Positions 1-4,307 of a stretch of 5,363 nucleotides of DNA are shown here, in pieces. Both the position numbers and the translations under genes were made by a program. The stretch lies in the NCBI GenBank assembly GCA_045605025.1, contig JAZUPE010000004.1:1-5363 (forward strand), given 5' to 3'. Under the pieces are notes generated by a model. The model was not told the DNA's origin and made no database searches. It worked only from the letters and a program-made list of their open reading frames with translations. The stretch's first letter is position 1; each line of letters begins with the position of its first letter. This DNA comes from SIG598 sp045605025 (lineage in GTDB: Bacteria; Bacillota; Clostridia; Oscillospirales; Acutalibacteraceae).

Positions 1-419
1 CCTTTGCCGAGACTCCGGAAATCGAGCAGCTGCTCAGTCAGTCCGCCGGTCGCGCCGTCCGCATTGCTGCGTCGCCCTGCTTCACCGCAGAACGACGCGG
101 GCTGCTGGTTTCCTGCACAGCAAAAGCTTCTCTTGCTGCCAGCGCACGTACTGTGCGCACCGCGCTGAATAACTACTATGCCGGAGAGCGATTTGTGCGA
201 ATCCTTCCCCCGGGCACGCGCGGGGCATCTGCCTCGGCTGCGGAGGGATCCAACGTCTGCGAGATCTCCTGCCGGTTTGACGAGCGCACCGGGACCGTCT
301 CGGTCTGCTCTGCGCTGGACAGCCTGATGAAAGGCTCTGCCGGGCAGGCGGTGCAGTGCATGAACCGCCTGCTGTCAATGCCGGAGGAAATCGGCGTGGA
401 CGGACTGCCTTTTAACTGA
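1..419 (+). CDS. argC: N-acetyl-gamma-glutamyl-phosphate reductase, C-terminal part (5' end outside window)
   Basis: The reading frame is open from the left edge (first full codon at 3) to TGA at 417-419, so about 138 C-terminal residues are present. Family role: cytoplasmic NADPH-dependent reduction of N-acetylglutamyl-5-phosphate to the semialdehyde, third step of arginine biosynthesis. Visible family landmarks are TPEIEQLL at the very start, ERRGLL (family: xxRGIL), YYAGERFVRILPPG (family: YY..E.FVRvlP), EGSNVCEI (family: GSN.c.I), and LDSLMKGSAGQAVQCMN (family: iDNLvKGAaGQAvQnmN). The catalytic Cys lies upstream and cannot be seen. Odd: type 1 ArgC proteins usually carry HxHxPEI, with active-site histidine, just before TPEI. 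Here those positions read FAE, so the histidines are absent. It is either a divergent ArgC or a paralogue with altered function. The family call is secure; retained activity is not. Confidence 0.85.
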   Translation, partial: FAETPEIEQLLSQSAGRAVRIAASPCFTAERRGLLVSCTAKASLAASARTVRTALNNYYAGERFVRILPPGTRGASASAAEGSNVCEISCRFDERTGTVSVCSALDSLMKGSAGQAVQCMNRLLSMPEEIGVDGLPFN

Positions 420-459
420 TTATTAACATATTAACTGCGGAAAGTTCACATCGGTGGTT

Positions 460-465
460 TATAAT
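460..465 (+). promoter_or_regulatory. Candidate -10 element upstream of the membrane protein gene
   Basis: A perfect TATAAT stands in the 102-base gap between the argC stop and the next start, about 57 bases upstream of that ATG. No convincing -35 lies 16-19 bases upstream (the 17-base position reads gcggaa), and no TGn extension directly precedes it. It could be a weak or activator-dependent promoter giving the membrane protein and argF their own transcript. It could also be chance in an AT-rich spacer containing three copies of TTAAC (412, 424, 431). Confidence 0.35.
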
Positions 466-473
466 ACTATGTT

Positions 474-493
474 AGTCTGCGGTAATGCGGACT
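474..493 (+). promoter_or_regulatory. Short hairpin in the leader of the membrane protein gene
   Basis: AGTCTGC (474-480) and GCGGACT (487-493) form a 7-bp stem with one G-U pair and a 6-base GGTAAT loop. It begins about where transcription from the TATAAT at 460 would start, so it would sit at the 5' end of the mRNA as a stabilising stem or act as a DNA dyad for a repressor. No run of T follows, so it is not an intrinsic terminator. The structure is seen; its role is inference. Confidence 0.4.
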
Positions 494-521
494 TATTTCC
501 GAACCGAGCGGAGGTGCAGCC

Positions 522-1169
522 ATGTCATCAAAGAAGCGCCGTGAAGAGAGTGAACCGATCCCTTTCGCGAGCACGCTGGACATTGACGGTTTCCAGTCCG
601 TTTCCGACGGTCAGCCTGAAGAATTTGACCTGCCGGAAGACGGGTATGAATATGAGGAAGAAAACGGCAGTTCCCTTGCAGAGCGTCTGCTGTATGCCGC
701 CACAATAGTGCTTTCCGTTCTGCTCACTGCGGGCAGCGCGGTTTTCTGGTGGTACTTTGTTCGCCGCCTGACAATCTGCCCGGCGTCGGTGAACAACCGG
801 GAGATTTATCCGGTAATGCTTACGGCGTGTGCTTTGATTGCGCTTGCTGTCACGATAGCGCAGGTCATGCGCCGCAGATCGTACCCCTCGCCGGAAAGCT
901 GGATGGTAAACATCTGCGTTTCCGGCGCGATATCCGCGGTGCTGATGACAGTCTACAACACAGTGGTGCTGGATAACGTGTTCGAGTGGGGCGATGTGCT
1001 GCCAACACTGTGCTTCACCGTGTCCGGATGCGCCTTGCCTGCGGCGATATTCGCGCTCGTCTGGGCGCTGATAATGATATTGATTGATCATATCCGCTAT
1101 GAGAACAGCAGAAACAGAGATGCGGTATACGCGTCCGTGATTGCCCAGTGTGAGGGGCGTTTCAGATAA
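522..1169 (+). CDS. Hypothetical four-helix integral membrane protein
   Basis: I do not recognise a family. The 215-residue product starts at ATG 522 behind a strong GGAGGT (510-515) with 6-base spacing. Residues 1-50 are soluble, basic at first (KKRR) and then very acidic (EEFDLPEDGYEYEEEN). Four hydrophobic segments follow at about 56-80, 96-116, 127-149 and 160-188, with RRR after the second and HIRYENSRNR after the fourth. The positive-inside rule, with an even helix count and basic segments after helices 2 and 4, suggests both ends are cytoplasmic. There is no signal peptide and no obvious catalytic motif. It sits between argC and argF on the same strand, 42 bases before argF, so it is probably cotranscribed with argF. 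A transport or accessory role in arginine metabolism is possible but unsupported by motif. Confidence 0.75.
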   Translation: MSSKKRREESEPIPFASTLDIDGFQSVSDGQPEEFDLPEDGYEYEEENGSSLAERLLYAATIVLSVLLTAGSAVFWWYFVRRLTICPASVNNREIYPVMLTACALIALAVTIAQVMRRRSYPSPESWMVNICVSGAISAVLMTVYNTVVLDNVFEWGDVLPTLCFTVSGCALPAAIFALVWALIMILIDHIRYENSRNRDAVYASVIAQCEGRFR

Positions 1170-1211
1170 TTTATCAACAAACCGATTCGTGAAAGGGTTG
1201 AACAAAAGGTC

Positions 1212-2120
1212 ATGAACAATCTTCTCAAGCTGCTTGATCTGAGCTCAAAGGAGATCGAGGATATCCTCAATCTTGCTGACCAGTATAAATACGAGCGATC
1301 CCACGGTATTGTGAGGAACATTCTGGAAAGACGCACTCTTGGCATGCTTTTCCAGACTCCCTCCACCCGTACCCGTGTTTCTTTTGAGGTGGGAATGTTC
1401 CATCTGGGCGGACACGCTCTGTATCTGCCCGTGGACGAGCTGCAGGTTGGCCGCGGCGAGATGACCGAGGACACTGCCCGTGCTCTTTCCCGCTACTGCG
1501 ATGCGCTGATGGTTCGTGCTTTTGAGCAGGACGAGCTGGAATACCTCGCCCGCTACGGAACCATTCCGGTCATCAACGGCATGACCGAGTTTGCCCATCC
1601 CTGCCAGACCCTCGCCGATCTGATGACCATCCGTGAATACAAGACCCGTCTGGACGGTCTGAAGGTTGCCTTTATCGGCAACGGCGGATGCATGATGAAC
1701 TCCACCATCGTGGGCGCCCTCAAGTGCCGCATGAACGTTGCAGTGGCCTGCCCTGAGAACTACGACCCCGCACAGGAAGTGCTGGATTTCGCCGCTCAGG
1801 TTGGCCACTTTGAGATGTACCGCGATCCCCGCGGCGCCGCCCGTGCCGCTGACGTAGTCATCACTGATTCCTGGATTCCCATGGGACACGAAGATGAATA
1901 CGCGCGCCGTATGCAGGCGTTCCGGTCTTTCACTGTCAACGAGGAAGTCATGCACTACGCCAAGCCGGATGCCATGATCCTCCACTGTCTGCCTGCTCGC
2001 AAGGGCGAGGAAATCACCCCCGAGCTGTTTGAGGCACACGCCGGTGAGATTTTCGACGCTGCAGAAAATCGTCTGCATATCCATAAGGCGATTCTGACCA
2101 TGCTGATGGAAAACAGATAA
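1212..2120 (+). CDS. argF: Ornithine carbamoyltransferase family protein, divergent ornithine site
   Basis: A 302-residue protein of normal length for anabolic ornithine carbamoyltransferase, which makes citrulline from ornithine and carbamoyl phosphate. Carbamoyl-phosphate-side motifs are intact: STRTR (51-55), VRAFEQ with R102, HPCQ (129-132), HCLP (258-261) and AENR (284-287). Ornithine-side motifs are altered. The usual GDGNN appears as GNGGC (156-160), and DxWxSMG appears as DSWIPMG (219-225), so Asp219 and Met224 remain but the Ser is Pro223. The start is fixed by the family-like MNNLLKLLDLSS. Its ribosome site is unusual: AAAAGG lies only 2 bases before ATG and GAAAGGG lies 14 bases before. 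It follows the membrane protein gene and ends at an intrinsic terminator. The fold is certain; ornithine as substrate is likely but not assured. Confidence 0.88.
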   Translation: MNNLLKLLDLSSKEIEDILNLADQYKYERSHGIVRNILERRTLGMLFQTPSTRTRVSFEVGMFHLGGHALYLPVDELQVGRGEMTEDTARALSRYCDALMVRAFEQDELEYLARYGTIPVINGMTEFAHPCQTLADLMTIREYKTRLDGLKVAFIGNGGCMMNSTIVGALKCRMNVAVACPENYDPAQEVLDFAAQVGHFEMYRDPRGAARAADVVITDSWIPMGHEDEYARRMQAFRSFTVNEEVMHYAKPDAMILHCLPARKGEEITPELFEAHAGEIFDAAENRLHIHKAILTMLMENR

Positions 2121-2130
2121 ATCAGGAAAT

Positions 2131-2164
2131 AAAACAGGGACGGAATAATCCGCCCCTGTTTTTT
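2131..2164 (+). terminator. Intrinsic terminator after argF
   Basis: AAAACAGGG-A-CGG (2131-2143) pairs with CCG-C-CCCTGTTTT (2150-2162) around an AATAAT loop, with a single A/C mismatch. A six-T run (2159-2164) follows on the + strand. It begins 11 bases after the argF stop, so it ends the argF transcript. The A run on the left arm gives it some capacity on the - strand too. Confidence 0.88.
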
Positions 2165-2177
2165 GCTCAACACAATG

Positions 2178-2217
2178 AAAAAACAGCGCCAGACCAGTGA
2201 TTGTCGGTCTGGCGCTG
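2178..2217 (-). terminator. Intrinsic terminator of the rsmD-coaD-coiled-coil operon
   Basis: Read on the - strand, CAGCGCCAGACC (2217-2206) and GGTCTGGCGCTG (2195-2184) form a perfect 12-bp stem with a 10-base loop, followed directly by six U (2183-2178). The stem starts about 20 bases after the stop of the coiled-coil gene. It stands 13 bases from the argF terminator and faces it. Confidence 0.92.
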
Positions 2218-2236
2218 CACTTATGTTCGGGTTTAA

Positions 2237-2758
2237 TTATTCCTCGTCGTCAGAGGGAGGAACAGGAGCAGAGGGCTTGACCGGATTGCCGGCTGCGCTC
2301 TCGTTGCGTACGAAAGAACGAAGATTCTGGCGGGACTGACGAAGCTCGTTAAGCTTCTGACTGATGAAATCTTCAGTGGTGCGCATAATGTTCTCAGAGT
2401 AGTCGGTGGCACCCTTTCGAATGTTGCGGGCTTCGTTCTGTGCCTTTGCTACAGTTTCGCTTGCCTGAATGGTTGCGCGGCGGAAAACTTCTTCCTTGTC
2501 AACCATTGCGCGTGCGCGCTCTTCGGCTTTACGGGTGATGCTTTCGGCCTCTTTGCGGGCGTCGGCAATGATATCGTTGCGATCCATTACGACAGTACGA
2601 GCCTGTCTGATCTCCTGGGGAATGTTAAGGCGGATTTCGTCGATGATGTCACGCAGGCTGTTGACGTTGACCATTGCGTTGCCGCCTCCAAAGGGTACGG
2701 GCTTGGCTTTGTCAAGCAGGGTATCCATTTCGTCCAACAGTTCTTCAATGCTTACCAT
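2237..2758 (-). CDS. Conserved coiled-coil protein of unknown function, coaD-linked
   Basis: A 173-residue protein with no Cys or Trp and no membrane segment. A short N-terminal helix (SIEELLDEMDTLLDKA) is followed by PVPFGGGNAMV and a second helix, LRDIIDEIRLNIPQEIRQA (35-53). A long, charged, Ala/Glu/Arg-rich coiled coil spans about 55-150. The tail after about 154 is proline-rich and ends in acidic SDDEE. Similar proteins are, from memory, common next to coaD in Clostridia and are often labelled ATPase or ATP synthase subunit B-like because of the coiled coil. I see no nucleotide-binding motif, so that label is not supported. ATG at 2758 overlaps the coaD stop by 14 bases; its AAAGGAG (2776-2770) lies within coaD, so translation is probably coupled. 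A structural or cell-envelope scaffold role is a guess. Confidence 0.85.
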   Translation of the reverse strand: MVSIEELLDEMDTLLDKAKPVPFGGGNAMVNVNSLRDIIDEIRLNIPQEIRQARTVVMDRNDIIADARKEAESITRKAEERARAMVDKEEVFRRATIQASETVAKAQNEARNIRKGATDYSENIMRTTEDFISQKLNELRQSRQNLRSFVRNESAAGNPVKPSAPVPPSDDEE

Positions 2759-3251
2759 TTTGTGTTTCGCTCCTTTGCTGCAATAATCTCTCTTTTATCA
2801 CGTCGCGCAGCTCTGCGGGTACAAACGCGGAAATATCCCCGCCGAAGCTGGCTATCTGCTTGACTACGCTGGAGGACAGGAACATATTCTCCGAGCTGGT
2901 AGTCAGGAACACGGTCTCGATTTCGGGACGCAGACTGCGGTTGGCCAGAGCCATCTGGAATTCATATTCATAGTCGGAAACGGCACGCAGACCCTTGACG
3001 ATAACGCCGGCGCCCTTGTGGGCAGCGTAGTCGATAAGCAGTCCGTCCCAGGTTTCCACCTCTACGTTGGTCATCTCAGCCGTTGCCGTGCGGAGCATAT
3101 TCACGCGCTCCTCCTCGGTGAAAGCGGGATGCTTTTTCGGGTTATGCAGCACTGCAACATAAACCTTGTCGAATATGCCGGCGGCACGGGTGATGATATC
3201 CATGTGACCGACCGTTACCGGGTCGAAGCTGCCGGGGCAGATGGCAATCAT
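2745..3251 (-). CDS. coaD: Pantetheine-phosphate adenylyltransferase
   Basis: A 168-residue cytosolic enzyme of normal length, transferring AMP from ATP to 4'-phosphopantetheine to give dephospho-CoA, the penultimate step of CoA synthesis. It is a nucleotidyltransferase with N-terminal PGSFDPVTVGH, containing the (T/H)xGH ATP-binding motif (13-16). HNPKKHPAFTEEER (36-49) carries the substrate lysine, GLRAVSDYEYE (87-97) follows, and LSSSVVK (125-131) matches the family's ISSS nucleotide-binding loop. The start is ATG 3251 because MIAICPGSFDP is the family N-terminus and GGAGGA lies 6 bases upstream (3263-3258). A longer frame reaching 3356 would run into rsmD and lacks family sequence. It lies 25 bases after rsmD in the same operon. 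All key residues that I can check are present. Confidence 0.97.
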   Translation of the reverse strand: MIAICPGSFDPVTVGHMDIITRAAGIFDKVYVAVLHNPKKHPAFTEEERVNMLRTATAEMTNVEVETWDGLLIDYAAHKGAGVIVKGLRAVSDYEYEFQMALANRSLRPEIETVFLTTSSENMFLSSSVVKQIASFGGDISAFVPAELRDVIKERLLQQRSETQNGKH

Positions 3252-3276
3252 AGCGTATCCTCCAATATAGGGACTG

Positions 3277-3825
3277 TCAGTCCTCGATGGTGCGGTGGCG
3301 ATAGAGATTGAGAACCACTCTGCCGTAACGGTACTCACGGCGTTTGGTGAACTCACCTGCCTCCTCGGGCAGGGAAATGTCCGAGGGGGTTTCGCAGATA
3401 ATGACTCCGCCTACATTCATTTTCTGTGCCAGAGAGGGGAGAACTTTTTCAAGCAGTCCGGCGTAGTAGGGCGGATCAAGCAGGGCAATATCGAATTTCT
3501 CGCCGCAGCCGGCAAGGAAAGCCAGCGCATCGCTCTGCACCACACGGGCACGGTCGGTCAGCTTGCAGTGTTCAAGATTCTCACGCACGATGTTGATCGA
3601 CTGGCGCGAGGAATCCACGAATACGCATCTGCGGGCGCCGCGGCTGATCGCCTCGATGCCCAGCTGTCCGCTTCCGGCGAACAGATCGAGAACATTGCGT
3701 CCTTCGATATCAAACTGGATGATGCTGAACAGTGCTTCCTTTACCCGCTCGGCGGTCGGGCGCACGTCATCTCCGTTAAGGGTCTTGAGACGGCGACCCT
3801 TTGCCTCTCCGGTGATTACTCTCAT
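3277..3825 (-). CDS. rsmD: 16S rRNA (guanine(966)-N(2))-methyltransferase
   Basis: A 182-residue SAM-dependent methyltransferase that modifies G966 of 16S rRNA in the 30S subunit. Order of motifs: MRVITGEAKGRRL (1-13), RPTAERVKEALF (22-33), a SAM-binding motif I VLDLFAGSGQLGIEAISRGA (45-64), acidic VD at 70-71 for the SAM ribose, QSDA (97-100), and the catalytic DPPY (117-120). The C-terminus YRYGRVVLNLYR matches the family ending. ATG at 3825 has GAGG 5 bases upstream (3834-3831). It is the first gene of the operon, with a promoter about 42 bases upstream. The rsmD-coaD order is a conserved bacterial arrangement. Glutamine replaces the more usual alanine or threonine in GSGxLG; otherwise nothing is odd. 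Confidence 0.96.
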   Translation of the reverse strand: MRVITGEAKGRRLKTLNGDDVRPTAERVKEALFSIIQFDIEGRNVLDLFAGSGQLGIEAISRGARRCVFVDSSRQSINIVRENLEHCKLTDRARVVQSDALAFLAGCGEKFDIALLDPPYYAGLLEKVLPSLAQKMNVGGVIICETPSDISLPEEAGEFTKRREYRYGRVVLNLYRHRTIED

Positions 3826-3857
3826 TACTACCTCATTTTTTCACTGTGATACACATG

Positions 3858-3901
3858 ACACCCTTAATTATACCAAAGAGTGCCGATATCCGCAAGGGTG
3901 T
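3858..3901. repeat. 8-bp inverted repeat bracketing the rsmD promoter
   Basis: ACACCCTT (3858-3865) and AAGGGTGT (3894-3901) are perfect inverted copies, 36 bases centre to centre. One half touches the -35 and the other covers the expected start site. The placement suits a repressor operator pair, but an 8-bp match in AT/GC-mixed sequence may be chance. Confidence 0.4.
3867..3895 (-). promoter_or_regulatory. Sigma-A type extended -10 promoter for rsmD operon
   Basis: On the - strand, TTGCGG (3895-3890) is followed by a 17-base spacer and a perfect TATAAT (3872-3867), with TGG directly before the -10 giving the extended TGn form. Transcription would start near 3860, leaving a leader of about 35 bases before the rsmD ATG. 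The -35 is only half consensus, which the extended -10 can compensate. Confidence 0.8.
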
Positions 3902-3992
3902 TTGACATAATTTTTGCGGATAATGTCGCTGCAGATGCGGAGTATTGTTTCTCCGGCGCAGTTATTGCGCTTCGCCTCAAGCCGGCGCGGCT

Positions 3993-4020
3993 CTTTCTTT
4001 TTGCTGCGCCAAAAAGAAAG
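3993..4020. repeat. Perfect 11-bp inverted repeat
   Basis: CTTTCTTTTTG (3993-4003) and CAAAAAGAAAG (4010-4020) are perfect inverted copies around a 6-base CTGCGC loop. An alternative pairing, GGCGC (3984-3988) with GCGCC (4006-4010), would compete with it. The AT-rich stem is unlike a standard terminator. It may be the core of a dispersed repeat element. Confidence 0.65.
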
Positions 4021-4023
4021 CAA

Positions 4024-4043
4024 AAAGGCGCTTTTCCGCCTTT
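4024..4043. repeat. 7-bp inverted repeat
   Basis: AAAGGCG (4024-4030) and CGCCTTT (4037-4043) flank a CTTTTC loop, four bases after the preceding hairpin. Together the two give a tandem stem-loop pair. The A run on the left and T run on the right are short, so terminator activity on either strand would be weak. Confidence 0.5.
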
Positions 4044-4193
4044 GGCACTGCCGCAACGAGCAGCACGGTGCGGTGCTTTTTCAAATTATCAGCTTATTTC
4101 AAAAATCTGAGCGGAGGCACGCTTTTGCCGACGTGATAGATTTTTGTTAATAAGCAATTTGTAAAACACCTGTCGCGCCTCTCCGGTCGCTCT

Positions 4194-4210
4194 GATTTGC
4201 TTTGCAAATC
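4194..4210. repeat. 7-bp hairpin with triloop
   Basis: GATTTGC (4194-4200) and GCAAATC (4204-4210) pair around TTT. The stem can extend through CTG (4192-4194) and CAG (4211-4213) with a one-base bulge. No T run follows on either strand. Confidence 0.55.
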
Positions 4211-4232
4211 CAGCTCACGTGCTCGTGTTACG

Positions 4233-4263
4233 GTCGGGCTAAACGCGGATTCGCGTACCCGAC
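4233..4263. repeat. Two-part GC-rich hairpin downstream of the acyl-CoA synthetase gene
   Basis: An outer stem GTCGGG/CCCGAC (4233-4238 and 4258-4263) encloses an inner stem ACGCG/CGCGT (4243-4247 and 4252-4256) with a GATT loop. An asymmetric internal loop of 4 and 1 bases separates them. It lies about 45 bases past the synthetase stop on the - strand, where a terminator would be expected, but no U run follows. It could protect the 3' end or belong to a repeat. Confidence 0.5.
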
Positions 4264-4307
4264 TTCAGAATCTTGGGTGCTCACCCGTGGGAGTAAACAT
4301 TCGATTC

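Larger units (their letters stand above)
3902..4307. other. Non-coding intergenic region with multiple hairpins
   Basis: This is about 400 bases between the rsmD promoter and the end of the acyl-CoA synthetase gene. Short open frames exist but have no ribosome site, are low-complexity and show no family sequence, so I call no gene. It holds hairpins at 3993-4020, 4024-4043, 4194-4210 and 4233-4263, plus a spaced inverted repeat AGAATC/GATTCT (4267-4272 and 4303-4308). The density of palindromes and mixed composition (GC-rich blocks beside TTTTTG/AAAAAG runs) resemble dispersed intergenic repeats in clostridial genomes. There is only one copy here to judge from. No tRNA, riboswitch or CRISPR repeat is recognised. 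Confidence 0.5.

Noticed and set aside
421..436. Arginine repressor (ARG box) site in the AT-rich spacer after argC
   Set aside because: TTAACATATTAA is a partial palindrome but lacks the TGAAT/ATTCA core expected of an ARG box.
528..1205. Long - strand open frame opposite the membrane protein
   Set aside because: It is a shadow of the + strand gene, with irregular His/Arg-rich composition and no family features. The + strand gene has a strong ribosome site and proper membrane helices.
1245..2084. Long - strand open frame opposite argF
   Set aside because: ArgF motifs on the + strand are unambiguous, and the antisense product has no recognisable family sequence.
3252..3356. N-terminal extension of coaD to an upstream ATG at 3356
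   Set aside because: The extra 35 residues overlap rsmD, lack family sequence, and the start at 3251 has GGAGGA at ideal spacing and the family N-terminus MIAICPGSFDP.
3902..3924. Perfect TTGACA with a downstream GATAAT on the + strand
   Set aside because: The spacer is only 11 bases, too short for a sigma-A promoter, and no gene lies downstream on that strand.
4062..4081. Hairpin AGCAC/GTGCT followed by five T on the + strand
   Set aside because: The stem is only 5 bp and no + strand gene precedes it, so it is probably chance.
3880..4150. Overlapping small open frames on the + strand in the intergenic region
   Set aside because: They have no ribosome site and low-complexity Lys/Phe/Leu runs from the CTTTTT/AAAAAG repeats, and they come in all three frames with no family resemblance.
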